64,000 nt of DNA from positions 1 through 64,000 of the forward strand of contig NZ_NCSQ01000032.1 of NCBI RefSeq assembly GCF_002105465.1, written 5' to 3'. Origin of the DNA: Aquidulcibacter paucihalophilus. GTDB lineage: Bacteria; Pseudomonadota; Alphaproteobacteria; Caulobacterales; Aquidulcibacteraceae. The notes beneath the pieces were generated by a model, which did no database searches, was not told the origin of the DNA, and saw only the letters and a list, made by a program, of their open reading frames with translations. Below, piece after piece: positions 28,006-37,266 of the stretch (its first letter is position 1; every line of letters begins with the position of its first letter). The position numbers and the translations under genes were made by a program.

Positions 28006-28929
28006 ATGGATCGTCGCACCCTGATCGCCGCCACAGGTGGGCTTATGGCCTCAACCTTGATCCCCCAATCTTCAGAAGCCGGTGAGGCCATGATCATCCG
28101 CTATGAGGCAATGCCCAGCGGCCATACCGCTGCGCGCAATATCAGCGTTTGGCTCCCGGCGGATTATGGCACGTCCAAACGCCGTTATCGCGTGCTCTAT
28201 ATGCATGACGGTCAGAATATTTTCGGGGCGAGCCACGCCTATGGCGGTCAATCATGGCGGGTGGATCAAGCGATGGAAGCCCGCCAGCGCGCCGTGCCGG
28301 GAAACGATGCGATTGTGGTTGGAATCTGGAACACACAGACCCGCCGCCAAGACTTCTCCCCCGCTGGCGTCGAGGCCGCCATGGACGAAAAGCTTCGTGC
28401 ACGGACAATTCGCGAGCATGAAGGCCCCTCCTTGAGCGACGGTTATTTGCGCTTCTTGGTCGAAGAACTAAAGCCCCTGATTGATCGTGATTACCGCACC
28501 AAGCCCGGCAGGGATTCCACTTTCATTATGGGATCCAGCATGGGCGGACTGATCTCGCTTTATGGTATTTGCGAGTATCCGCAGATATTTGGGGGTGCTG
28601 GCTGTCTTTCCACCCATTGGACACTGTTAAGTGCGGCCGAAAGCTATACCAAGCCCGACCTCGAAACGCCGGCGATGATTCAGGCCTTTTCCACCTATCT
28701 TAAGCGTAAACTGCCCAAGCCAGGTCCGAACAAGATCTGGATGGATCATGGCACGCTCAATCTCGACAGCTTCTATCAGCCCTATCAAGTTGCCATGGAC
28801 CAAGTGTTCAAGGCACGCGGCTGGCAACAAGGCAAAGACTTTGAGAGTCGCGTCTATGAAGGTGCGGACCATAATGAAGCATCATGGCGGGCCCGTCTGC
28901 ACGAGCCACTCTCCTTCCTCATGGGGTGA
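28006..28929 (+). CDS. Exported esterase of the enterochelin-esterase/EsteraseD family
   Basis: This 307-residue protein begins MDRRTLIAATGG, a short twin-arginine-like signal, and then has an alpha/beta hydrolase fold: RVLYMHDGQNIF, the nucleophile in FIMGSSMGGLIS (about 177), an aspartate region KIWMDHGT and the histidine in GADHNEASW. The family (PF00756) includes feruloyl/acetyl esterases and siderophore esterases. It is 11 bases behind the pullulanase-like gene, so they are probably one transcript. It may remove acyl groups from the glycan, but substrate is unproven. Confidence 0.8.
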   Translation: MDRRTLIAATGGLMASTLIPQSSEAGEAMIIRYEAMPSGHTAARNISVWLPADYGTSKRRYRVLYMHDGQNIFGASHAYGGQSWRVDQAMEARQRAVPGNDAIVVGIWNTQTRRQDFSPAGVEAAMDEKLRARTIREHEGPSLSDGYLRFLVEELKPLIDRDYRTKPGRDSTFIMGSSMGGLISLYGICEYPQIFGGAGCLSTHWTLLSAAESYTKPDLETPAMIQAFSTYLKRKLPKPGPNKIWMDHGTLNLDSFYQPYQVAMDQVFKARGWQQGKDFESRVYEGADHNEASWRARLHEPLSFLMG

Positions 28930-29042
28930 CATTTCGACTTCACAGCATCTTTTGCCGTGCCCAGCAGGCGCCCGCCTTCCCAAGGCCGATAAATGCAATA
29001 TGCTCTCCCCAATCATAATCAAAATCGGGGAGTTCTGCGCCA

Positions 29043-29939
29043 ATGGATGTTGAGAAACTTATGTTTCGTACCGGCTTAATGTCGGGTGAGCGGATTCTGG
29101 TTACCGGCGGCGGCACGGGCCTTGGCAAGGAAATGGCCGAAGCCTTTCTAGCTCTTGGCGCGACGGTGTACATCTTAGGCCGCCGCGGCGCGGTGTTGGA
29201 AGAGACGCGCGATGAACTTATGGGCCGCCATGGCGGCAAAGTCGTGGCTTTGCCCTGCGATATTCGCAATGCCGAAGCAATCCGCGAGACCATGGACCTC
29301 ATCTGGGCTGACGGTGGCGCGTTGACTGGGCTTGTCAATAATGCGGCAGGCAACTTCATCTCCAAAACCGAAGACTTATCACCACGCGCCTTTGACGCCA
29401 TCGCCAATATCGTCTTCCGCGGCACTTTTTATATGACACTGGATATTGGTAAGCGCTGGATTGCCGAGGGCAAGAAGGGCAATGTCATCAATATTTTGAC
29501 CACATGGGTATGGAATGGATCGGCCTTTACCGTCCCGTCGGCTATGTCCAAGTCCGGCATTCGTGCGATGGCAGAATCGCTGGCGGTGGAGTGGGGCCGT
29601 TATGGTATTCGCTTCAACAATATTGCGCCTGGCCCCTTCCCGACAAAGGGCATGACAGAGCGTCTTTCGCCCGGATCAAGTATGGAGAGCGCTGAACGCT
29701 CGGCCAATCCGATGGGCCGCGTGGGGGAGATGACTGAGCTTGCAAACTTGGCCGTATTCTTGATGGCCAAGGGCGCTGATTATGTGAATGGGCAGACCAT
29801 TGCGATTGACGGGGCTGCCTATCAAGCGACGGGCGGCAATTTCTCGGGTCTGCGGGCTTGGGATGATGCCCAATGGGAAGCCGTACGCGCCATGATCAAG
29901 GCCAGCAATGATAAGGATAAGGCCGCGCGCACCGTATGA
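29043..29939 (+). CDS. SDR oxidoreductase, 2,4-dienoyl-CoA-reductase-like
   Basis: This 298-residue short-chain dehydrogenase has the cofactor motif VTGGGTGLGKEMAEAF and LVNNAAGNF. Instead of the usual Y-x(3)-K it has PSAMSKSGIRAMAESLAVEW, the S-x(3)-K pattern of 2,4-dienoyl-CoA reductases, which reduce unsaturated acyl-CoAs during beta-oxidation. ILGRR after strand 2 suggests NADPH preference. It overlaps the nucleoside hydrolase start (ATGA), so it is in an operon with purine salvage genes, which is an odd pairing. Confidence 0.78.
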   Translation: MDVEKLMFRTGLMSGERILVTGGGTGLGKEMAEAFLALGATVYILGRRGAVLEETRDELMGRHGGKVVALPCDIRNAEAIRETMDLIWADGGALTGLVNNAAGNFISKTEDLSPRAFDAIANIVFRGTFYMTLDIGKRWIAEGKKGNVINILTTWVWNGSAFTVPSAMSKSGIRAMAESLAVEWGRYGIRFNNIAPGPFPTKGMTERLSPGSSMESAERSANPMGRVGEMTELANLAVFLMAKGADYVNGQTIAIDGAAYQATGGNFSGLRAWDDAQWEAVRAMIKASNDKDKAARTV

Positions 29940-30892
29940 GCCTTATCCCGCTTATTCTCGACTGTGATCCGGGTGTGGATGATGCGGTCGCGCTGGCGCT
30001 GGCCTTTGGCGCGCGCGACCGTCTGAACCTTTTGGGCGTTACAACGACGGCCGGCAATGTGGCCCTCAATAATACCACGCGCAATGCTTGTTTGATCCGA
30101 CAGGTTGCGGGCCGTGAGGACGTACCGGTTCATGCAGGTCTTGCAAAGCCACTCACCCGCGAACCCATCCTCGCCGATGATTTCCACGGGCCAGAGGGTC
30201 TTGGCCATTTCCCGGCCAGCGAGCCGCGCGTTGGGCCTGCAGCCTCTGATGCCATTGGCTTCCTGATCCAGACGATTGAAGCGGCATCGCCGAACACGGT
30301 CTCTCTAGCCGTGACGGGGCCGATGACCAATATTGCCACGCTTATTCAAACCGCACCCGAGACGGCCCGCCGCTTGCGCCAAATCGTTGTTATGGGTGGG
30401 GCAAGACGTGAAGGTGGCAATATTACCGCTTCGGCAGAATATAATATCTATGCCGATCCAGAAGCGGCCGACATTGTGTTCAAAAGCGGGTGTGAGCTGG
30501 TTGTTTTTGGCCTTGACGCCACCCATCAAGTACGGGGTACACAGGCCTGGGTTGAGGCAATCGGTGCACTGAAGACGCCAATGGCAAGCCTCGCGGCTGA
30601 CATGCTGGCTTTCTCCAATGCGCTGCCAGCCAATCTGGTGGATACATCAGAGCCCGATCAACCCGCTACAGGCGCGCCGCTACACGACCCCTGCGTGATT
30701 GCTTATCTCCTCGCACCAGAAGCCTTTCAGCTGCGCCCATGCCGTATCGAGGTGGAGACCCAAAGCACATTGACGCGCGGACATACGGCTGTTGAGTTTC
30801 GTCCAGCCGTGGCGGGCGCGTTTAATGCCAAATGGGTCTCTCAGGCTGATCCGCATGCGGTCTTGTCCTTGCTGTTGAGGTATTTGGCATGA
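29936..30892 (+). CDS. Inosine/uridine-preferring nucleoside hydrolase
   Basis: This 318-residue protein opens with LILDCDPGVDDAVALALA, the aspartate cluster that binds calcium and ribose in nucleoside N-ribohydrolases. VVMGGARREGGNITASAEYN and a late HDPC motif complete the active site. It splits nucleosides to base and ribose. The ribokinase gene overlaps its stop, so the ribose released would be phosphorylated directly. No signal peptide is present. Confidence 0.92.
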   Translation: MSLIPLILDCDPGVDDAVALALAFGARDRLNLLGVTTTAGNVALNNTTRNACLIRQVAGREDVPVHAGLAKPLTREPILADDFHGPEGLGHFPASEPRVGPAASDAIGFLIQTIEAASPNTVSLAVTGPMTNIATLIQTAPETARRLRQIVVMGGARREGGNITASAEYNIYADPEAADIVFKSGCELVVFGLDATHQVRGTQAWVEAIGALKTPMASLAADMLAFSNALPANLVDTSEPDQPATGAPLHDPCVIAYLLAPEAFQLRPCRIEVETQSTLTRGHTAVEFRPAVAGAFNAKWVSQADPHAVLSLLLRYLA

Positions 30893-31758
30893 AAAGCTCG
30901 CCCCGCATTCGCGTTATCGGCTCGATCAATCTCGATATTGTGGCGCGTGTGCACGCCCTGCCGCGACCAGGGGAAACCGTCAGCGGCGGTGTTTTGGCCC
31001 ATTATCCGGGCGGCAAAGGTGCAAACCAAGCTTTGGCGGCGCGTAAGCTGGGCGCGCAGGTTTCCATGTTTGGCTGTGTGGGCAAGGATGCTGCCCGTGG
31101 GCAAGCCCTAGCCTTGCTGCAGGCTCATGACGTCGACTTGCATGGCGTGACAGTCCTAGAGGATATCGCAACCGGCGTCGCGCTGATCGCGGTGGATGAG
31201 GCGGGCGAAAATCAAATTGTTGTCGCCCCCGGTGCAAATGGGCAGGTTTCGTCCGCGACTTTGTCCGACCTCTCGGGTGAGTTTGATGCCACCCTGTGCC
31301 AACTTGAGCTGCCCGTGGAGACCATTGCGTATGTGGCGGCTCGGGTAAAAGGACTTCTGTGCCTCAATCTCGCGCCGGCGCAGCCGCTGCCGCAAGCAAT
31401 CCTTGATCGGGCCGACATTTTGGTCGTCAATGAAACCGAGGCCGCTTTCTATGGTGATCAACTCCATCGCTCCAAAGCACTGATCATCCAGACGTTAGGG
31501 GCGGCTGGGGCTGTGGCTAGCCAAAATGGCAAAGAGATTGCACGCAGCGCCTCCCCCGCCGTGACACCCATCGATACCACGGGGGCGGGTGATACCTTTG
31601 TGGGGGCCTTTATGGTCGCCTTTTTGTCGCAAGGCTCTGTCGCCCAAGCCCTCGCCTATGCCTGCGCAGCCGGTGCCGTCGCCACGCTAACGGCTGGGGC
31701 ACAAACCTCTATGCCAACACCGGATCAGGTGACCGCTTTACTGGACCGCACTGCCTAA
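30889..31758 (+). CDS. rbsK: Ribokinase (PfkB family)
   Basis: This 289-residue PfkB-family kinase has the N-terminal SINLDIVARV and the sugar-binding GGKGANQALAARKLG. Its C-terminal signature is DTTGAGDTFVGAFMVAF with the catalytic aspartate. LVVNETEA is typical of ribokinases. It makes ribose-5-phosphate and overlaps the nucleoside hydrolase stop (ATGA), forming a nucleoside-salvage pair. Confidence 0.9.
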   Translation: MKSSPRIRVIGSINLDIVARVHALPRPGETVSGGVLAHYPGGKGANQALAARKLGAQVSMFGCVGKDAARGQALALLQAHDVDLHGVTVLEDIATGVALIAVDEAGENQIVVAPGANGQVSSATLSDLSGEFDATLCQLELPVETIAYVAARVKGLLCLNLAPAQPLPQAILDRADILVVNETEAAFYGDQLHRSKALIIQTLGAAGAVASQNGKEIARSASPAVTPIDTTGAGDTFVGAFMVAFLSQGSVAQALAYACAAGAVATLTAGAQTSMPTPDQVTALLDRTA

Positions 31759-31797
31759 CGCGCGGTCCAAGCTGGCACGTCTTGCGTATCACTCCCC

Positions 31798-32532
31798 ATG
31801 ACACAAGCTGCATTTCAAAACATCCTCATTCTGGGGGCAAGCGGGGCAATTGGCGGAGCAATCATCCGTATACTGCTTCAATCATCAGCTACCCAAAAGC
31901 TATTTGCTTTAAGTCGCACACCCTACCCTAGCACCGACCCGCGTGTGACGTCCGTAGAACTCAATCTTGAGAGCGATGCCAGCCTGATGGAGGCTGCAGC
32001 GGCCTGCGAGATCGAAGGCGGGTTTGACTTGATCATCAACACGATTGGGATTTTGCATGAGGGCGAGACGATCCGCCCTGAAAAGGGCCTCAAAGATCTC
32101 AATCCAGAGACTATGGCCCGTTTGTTCCGAATCAATACGATTGGCCCAGCCTTAGTGTTAAAGCATTTCTCGCCTCTATTGGCGCGGGATCGCCGCGCCG
32201 TCATTGCATCACTTTCCGCCCGCGTTGGGTCTATCAGCGATAATAAGGCCGGGGGTTGGTACAGCTACCGGGCCTCTAAAGCGGCGCTCAACCAATTCAT
32301 CCGCACAGCCGCAATCGAACTTGCAGCACGTCGCCCGCAGGTCATTTGCGTTGGCTTGCATCCCGGCACCGTGCGCAGCGCGATGTCGGAGCCCTACTTA
32401 CAGCGCTATACCAAAAATGAGATTTTTGAGCCGGACACATCGGCAGCAGCGCTCTTATCTGTGGTCCGTGAACTCACCCCTGCGCAAACAGGGCGCGTAT
32501 TTGCGTGGGACGGACAGGAAATTCAGCCCTAG
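31798..32532 (+). CDS. SDR-family oxidoreductase, C-factor-like
   Basis: This 244-residue SDR has ILGASGAIGGAIIRILL for cofactor binding, LIINTIGILHE in place of NNAG, and the catalytic YSYRASKAALNQF with intact Tyr and Lys. The sequence around FRINTIGPALVLKHFSPLL and the C-terminus resemble C-factor/CsgA-type SDRs. The substrate is unknown. The 39-base gap behind ribokinase would allow co-transcription. Confidence 0.8.
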   Translation: MTQAAFQNILILGASGAIGGAIIRILLQSSATQKLFALSRTPYPSTDPRVTSVELNLESDASLMEAAAACEIEGGFDLIINTIGILHEGETIRPEKGLKDLNPETMARLFRINTIGPALVLKHFSPLLARDRRAVIASLSARVGSISDNKAGGWYSYRASKAALNQFIRTAAIELAARRPQVICVGLHPGTVRSAMSEPYLQRYTKNEIFEPDTSAAALLSVVRELTPAQTGRVFAWDGQEIQP

Positions 32533-32611
32533 TCGGATGGGTTAGAGTAATTGCCACTTTGGTTCTGGCAACTCTTCCGATAGTCTTTAGCCAGATAGAG
32601 AGGAGCATGGG

Positions 32612-33325
32612 ATGGCCCACCGCACGATCACTGGCAAAATCGCCTATACTTCCAAAAAGCCGCATATGCTGGATCAATGGCGCGGCGAAGAGGCGTTTCG
32701 CTTCACCCATCATGGCGACGGCCAGACGACATTGCGCGCCCATTGCTTTATTGCAGAACCCGACCCCAGCGTGATGCGCGACATCATGTATTCGATCGAT
32801 GCCAATCGGCGTCCAATGGATTGCCACGTTCGACTAACGGTTGGCGACAAATTTATGGGCACAGGCTGGTTTCGCTTTGGCGAGGACTTCATTGAGTGCG
32901 AAAGCTATGGGCCGACGATTGGCCGGGTATCGCAGCGCGTTGACCTCAAAGCGCCCATAGATGGCTTTGGCACCCACCCTATTGTCGCCGATGGCTATTT
33001 TCTAAGCCTGCATGATTGGGAAGCGCAGAAGCGGCACACGTTTAACATGTATCTCCCCTCCCCCGATCATCGCGGCGCCACACCGCCCTTCTTGGCACCA
33101 GTCCGCATCGACGGGCTTCATTTGGGCAAGGAAGAAATTACTGTCAAAGCTGGAACATTTCAGACCCGCCACTTCCAATTCCTTGACGATGGGTCGAGTG
33201 GCATGGCGGGCGAACACCCTATCTATGACGTCTGGATCACTGATGATCGCGACGCCATTTTCGTTCAAGGTGGCGTGGGCGGCTATATGCAGACCTGGTA
33301 CGAGCTGGTTGAGCTTAACCGCTAA
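32612..33325 (+). CDS. Conserved-looking protein of unknown function
   Basis: This 237-residue soluble protein starts at ATG 32612 behind GAGAGGAG. I do not recognise the family with confidence. The pattern is many short beta strands with alternating hydrophobic residues and aromatic-rich turns (LDQWRGEEAFRF, GTGWFRFGEDF, YDVWITDDRDAIF), consistent with a lipocalin-like or DUF3108-like barrel. There is no signal peptide or membrane segment. It ends four bases before the convergent epimerase gene, leaving no room for a terminator. Confidence 0.55.
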   Translation: MAHRTITGKIAYTSKKPHMLDQWRGEEAFRFTHHGDGQTTLRAHCFIAEPDPSVMRDIMYSIDANRRPMDCHVRLTVGDKFMGTGWFRFGEDFIECESYGPTIGRVSQRVDLKAPIDGFGTHPIVADGYFLSLHDWEAQKRHTFNMYLPSPDHRGATPPFLAPVRIDGLHLGKEEITVKAGTFQTRHFQFLDDGSSGMAGEHPIYDVWITDDRDAIFVQGGVGGYMQTWYELVELNR

Positions 33326-33328
33326 GCC

Positions 33329-34225
33329 CTAGCTGACGGCAAAGGGTTTCAGGGTCGTGATGATGGTCAGACTTTGGTCCACCAACTCAACCACGCCCAA
33401 TTCATAAGGGTCGGCGGCGGTGAAAGATACGCCGCGCGCCGTGACGGGCTCTAAACAGAAAAAGCCAGCATTGGGCGGGGTATAGAGTTGTAATCGCGTG
33501 CACGGGCACGGGGTATCACCCACCAGAACCGAGGCCGAGACTTCTACTCCATGCTCTGGCCATTTAATCCGTGCACGGCCATTCCAGCCTTCAAAGCAAT
33601 GATCCAGATCAAGGCTCGTCGCGGCAATACCTCCCGCCAGTTGATCAACCACGGGCGGACGGGCCAAATGGCTAGGCAAAGCTTCGCCACTAATCTCCCA
33701 AAGCTGGGCGGCATCAAACTGAATCTCGGCCCCTTCAGATAAGAAATAAGGGTGCGGCCCTAAAGATGACGGGAAAGGACGCGGATCCCTATTTTTTGCC
33801 GAGAGCGCAATCTCGACATGATCTTGTGTGAGCGTAAAGCGTTGCCGGCTTTCAAAAGCCCACGGCCAATTTGTATCCCCCGCATGCACCAAGACGATTT
33901 CAATCGAGACTTCATCTTGGGAGGCAATCGACCATGGCGTGCGCCAGCCGATGCCGTGCAAAGGATGGGCACCTCCGGCCATATTGGGCGGAATATGGGT
34001 TGACACATCGCCCCAACGAAACTTGCCATCCACAATACGGCTCGCATAGGGTGTCATTGGGAAAGACGCTAGGCCCAGTGGGTCGCGCGCTTCCGCTGCG
34101 CCGGGCAAAGCCGGACGCAAAATAGGCTTGCCATGCCAGTTCAATTGCGCAATGCCGCCGCCTGCCAAAGGCGCAATCGACAGGTCAAAACCGTAGGCGG
34201 AAAGGGTTAGAAGGTCCGACGTCAT
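33329..34225 (-). CDS. Aldose 1-epimerase family protein
   Basis: This 298-residue protein has the galactose-mutarotase beta-sandwich features: PMTPYASRIVDGKFRW (the N-terminal arginine loop), HPLHGIGWRTPW with the substrate histidine, SLGPHPYFL with the second histidine, and a late glutamate in FFCLEPVTA. Family members interconvert alpha and beta anomers of sugars or hexose-6-phosphates. It is the last gene of the leftward sugar operon, ten bases after pyk, which fits anomer conversion feeding glk or zwf. Confidence 0.85.
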   Translation of the reverse strand: MTSDLLTLSAYGFDLSIAPLAGGGIAQLNWHGKPILRPALPGAAEARDPLGLASFPMTPYASRIVDGKFRWGDVSTHIPPNMAGGAHPLHGIGWRTPWSIASQDEVSIEIVLVHAGDTNWPWAFESRQRFTLTQDHVEIALSAKNRDPRPFPSSLGPHPYFLSEGAEIQFDAAQLWEISGEALPSHLARPPVVDQLAGGIAATSLDLDHCFEGWNGRARIKWPEHGVEVSASVLVGDTPCPCTRLQLYTPPNAGFFCLEPVTARGVSFTAADPYELGVVELVDQSLTIITTLKPFAVS

Positions 34226-34234
34226 GCTGAAACC

Positions 34235-35650
34235 CTAGGTCGCCCGCGCGATCCGCATCAGATTTGTCCCGCCCTTGGTGCCAAAAGGCAGACCTGCGAC
34301 GATCACAATCCGATCCCCAGACTTGGCTGTTCCGACTTTCGAGGACATGGATGAGGCCACACCGGCCATATCTTCCACATCTTTCGGGTCCTTGGTGACG
34401 CGGGCCTCTAACCCCCATACCAAGGCAAGCTTACGCGCGGTGCGGATACTGGGCGTCAAAACCAAGACAGGCTGCAAGGGCCGCTCACGGGCCACGCGCA
34501 GGGCTGTGGTGCCCGTCGCGGTAAAGGCGACCAGACAAGCAGCCTTGGAGGCATTGGCAGCGGTCCTAGCGGCCGCGGATACGGCATCAGGTACGGCGCT
34601 TTCTGGATTGGCATGCTCAGCATCCATCAAGCCCGGCCAACGCGGGTCAGATTCAACCCGCTCTGCAATCCGGCTCATCACCGCAACAGCCTCCATCGGA
34701 AACTGTCCGGCTGCTGTTTCGGCCGACAACATCAAGGCATCTGTGCCCTCATAAACCGCATTGGCGACATCGCTGGCTTCCGCGCGGGTGGGTGCGGCGG
34801 CAGAGATCATGCTTTCCAGCATCTGGGTGGCAACAATTGTGGGCACACCGCGCTCACGCGCCATGCGCAGGATCAATTTCTGGGCAACAGGCACGTCTTC
34901 TGGGGCCAACTCTACGCCCAAATCACCGCGTGCGACCATCACCCCGTCGCAATAATCCAAAATCTCTGCCAAACTCTCCAACGCCGCTGGCTTTTCAATC
35001 TTGGCCAAGCAAGCCGCCTTGCCATTCACCAGCTTGCGAAGCTCTGCCATATCTGCAGGACGCTGCACAAAAGACAGCGCAACCCAATCTACGCCAAGGC
35101 TCAAAGCAAACATCAAATCCTTGCGGTCTTTTTCGGTCATAGCCGAAATGGGCAGAACAGCTGTTGGCACATTGACGCCTTTGCGGTCCGATACGGGGCC
35201 TGGTTGGATGACCTCCGTATGCGCCCAATCCTCACCATGTTCGAGCACCCGCAGGCGAACCCGACCATCATCGATCAAAAGGTCATCGCCAGACTTTAGC
35301 GCGGCAAAGATTTCGGGATGCGGCATACAGGCCCGCTGCACGTCCCCTGGCGTTGGATCTCGGTCAAGACGGAAATGTGCGCCTTTCACCAAGTGCACCT
35401 TGCCTTCTGCAAATGTCCCGAGGCGGAGTTTGGGGCCTTGCAAGTCTGCGAGCACGCCAATCGGCCTACCCGTCGCCTTCTCGGCAGCACGCACATTATG
35501 ATAGGCCTCCGCATGATCTTCATGGCTGCCGTGGCTGAAATTCATGCGGAAAACGTCAACACCCGCTTGAGCCAAAGCTAAAGTCATTTCGGGCGAGCGG
35601 CTCGCGGGGCCCAAAGTCGCGACGATCCGTGTACGGCGATTGCGGATCAT
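34235..35650 (-). CDS. pyk: Pyruvate kinase
   Basis: This 471-residue enzyme has RIVATLGPASRS, MNFSHGSHEDH, the active-site lysine region CLAKIEKPAALE, MVARGDLGVELA and PTIVATQMLESM, all pyruvate kinase motifs. It converts phosphoenolpyruvate and ADP to pyruvate and ATP at the end of the Entner-Doudoroff route. Its start overlaps the eda stop (ATGA), so it is part of the same transcript. Confidence 0.96.
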   Translation of the reverse strand: MIRNRRTRIVATLGPASRSPEMTLALAQAGVDVFRMNFSHGSHEDHAEAYHNVRAAEKATGRPIGVLADLQGPKLRLGTFAEGKVHLVKGAHFRLDRDPTPGDVQRACMPHPEIFAALKSGDDLLIDDGRVRLRVLEHGEDWAHTEVIQPGPVSDRKGVNVPTAVLPISAMTEKDRKDLMFALSLGVDWVALSFVQRPADMAELRKLVNGKAACLAKIEKPAALESLAEILDYCDGVMVARGDLGVELAPEDVPVAQKLILRMARERGVPTIVATQMLESMISAAAPTRAEASDVANAVYEGTDALMLSAETAAGQFPMEAVAVMSRIAERVESDPRWPGLMDAEHANPESAVPDAVSAAARTAANASKAACLVAFTATGTTALRVARERPLQPVLVLTPSIRTARKLALVWGLEARVTKDPKDVEDMAGVASSMSSKVGTAKSGDRIVIVAGLPFGTKGGTNLMRIARAT

Positions 35651-36276
35651 GACTTTTTAAATCCAGCTGCGATGCGCGCATTAGATTCAATCGTGGTAAA
35701 ATCGCCCGCATTGATCATCTCGGGTGTTGCAATCCAAGTTCCACCGACGGCCACCACATTGGGCAACGAAAGATAACTTTCGATCTTGTCTGGTGTCACG
35801 CCGCCTGTGGGGCAGAAGCGCGCATCGGGCAGAGGCCCGGCAAAACTCTTGAGGGCGGCCGCGCCACCAGATTGCTCTGCCGGGAAGAACTTTAACACCC
35901 CAAACCCTTCTTCTAAGCGGCTCATGATTTCGGTCGCCGTTGCGACGCCGACCATGACATTGGCATCGGCTTTCAAAAGGGCTGCGCGCAATCCTGGGCT
36001 TGATCCCGGTGTCACAATGAAGTCCGCCCCAACTTTAAAGCAGGCTTCAACATCGCCTTCGCTCAACACTGTCCCAGCCCCGATCAGCAAGTCCGGGGCG
36101 GCCGCTTTCATTAAGGCGATAGCTTCAAGGGCCACGGGCGTGCGCAAGGTCACCTCAAGATTCTTAAGGCCCCCGGCCTGTAAAGCCAATGCAAGGCCTT
36201 CGGCTTTGTCGAGGTCGGCAATCGTCAAGACCGGAATAAGTGGGGCGGCTCTCAATTGGGATGCAAAGCTGGTCAT
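35647..36276 (-). CDS. eda: KDPG/KHG aldolase
   Basis: This 209-residue class I aldolase has NLEVTLRTPVALEAI with the catalytic glutamate, GAGTVLSEGDVEACF, and the Schiff-base lysine in VLKFFPAEQSGG. It splits 2-keto-3-deoxy-6-phosphogluconate to pyruvate and glyceraldehyde-3-phosphate. It lies between glk and pyk and overlaps the latter by four bases. Confidence 0.95.
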   Translation of the reverse strand: MTSFASQLRAAPLIPVLTIADLDKAEGLALALQAGGLKNLEVTLRTPVALEAIALMKAAAPDLLIGAGTVLSEGDVEACFKVGADFIVTPGSSPGLRAALLKADANVMVGVATATEIMSRLEEGFGVLKFFPAEQSGGAAALKSFAGPLPDARFCPTGGVTPDKIESYLSLPNVVAVGGTWIATPEMINAGDFTTIESNARIAAGFKKS

Positions 36277-36297
36277 CGACCTCTCCTAGACAAAAAA

Positions 36298-37266
36298 CTA
36301 CGCAGGGTGCTTGGGGGCAAAGAAGGCAGCACCTTCTAAAGCAGCAAACGCATTGCGGGCGCGCCGAACCGGGATTCCGCTCAGATAGCCACTGACCGGC
36401 CCGCGCCCTAACAAGCGCGCAACAAATTCCGATGTGCGCATGAAGGGTGCCAAGGCCTCCGAAACCCCGCCTGCGATCACACAACCACCACGCGCACCCG
36501 TGGCCAAAATGGCGTTACCGGCAAAGGTGGCCAAGGATTGGATCATGACTTCGACGGCTTCAACCGCAGAGGGATCATCGCCTGCAATGGCTGCCGGCCC
36601 GATTTCATCGCCGCCCTTCAGGCGCGCGACCCGCCCTTCCAATTTAGCAATGGCTTTATACAGACGATCAAGACCCAGCCCAGAAACGAGATTCTCGTAG
36701 CTTACATAAGGCAGATCTTCTGCCACCACTTCTAGAATCTGCCGCTCACGCGGCGAGACTGGTGCATAGGCCTGATGGCCGCCTTCGGTAGAAAGCACCC
36801 GCCACTCTCTGCCGTCGGGCACTAAAAGTGCCATGCCAAGACCCGTACCTGGACCCAGAACAACGATGGGAGCACCCGCTTGCGCCTCGCCCTCAATCAG
36901 AGTTTCAAATGCATCCTCATTATTGGACGGCACTGCGCGGGCTTGGGCGGCAAAATCATTGACCAAGGTTACATGATCAAAGCCAAAGCGGGCCTTGGTG
37001 GCCGAAGCCGACACCAACCAAGATGAGTTGGTGAAGCGAACCTCGTCAGCACCGGTTGGCCCTGCCAAGGCAAAGACCGCCGTCGAAGGCAAAATCCGCC
37101 CATCAGCCTGCCAAGCTTCAATCGCTTCCTCTAAACTGGGGAAGGATAGAACAGGCATACGCTCTACATGAGAGAGCTCAACCTGCTGATTGGAATCAAT
37201 ATGGGCAATGGCGAGGCGCACATTGGTGCCCCCGACATCGCCAACGAGGATCGCTTGGGAACTCAT
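36298..37266 (-). CDS. glk: Glucokinase
   Basis: This 322-residue protein has the phosphate-binding [24 protein letters not shown] with the catalytic aspartate, and [15 protein letters not shown], matching the bacterial Glk family (PF02685) rather than ROK kinases. It makes glucose-6-phosphate from glucose freed by amylase and MalQ. Its ATG overlaps the edd stop (ATGA). Twenty-one bases separate it from eda. Confidence 0.94.
   Translation of the reverse strand: MSSQAILVGDVGGTNVRLAIAHIDSNQQVELSHVERMPVLSFPSLEEAIEAWQADGRILPSTAVFALAGPTGADEVRFTNSSWLVSASATKARFGFDHVTLVNDFAAQARAVPSNNEDAFETLIEGEAQAGAPIVVLGPGTGLGMALLVPDGREWRVLSTEGGHQAYAPVSPRERQILEVVAEDLPYVSYENLVSGLGLDRLYKAIAKLEGRVARLKGGDEIGPAAIAGDDPSAVEAVEVMIQSLATFAGNAILATGARGGCVIAGGVSEALAPFMRTSEFVARLLGRGPVSGYLSGIPVRRARNAFAALEGAAFFAPKHPA

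Noticed and set aside
36281-36305. Third HexR-like operator near glk/eda
   Set aside because: The sequence there has an ACTAC half-site but no matching inverted half, so it does not meet the TGTAG-N5-CTACA pattern.
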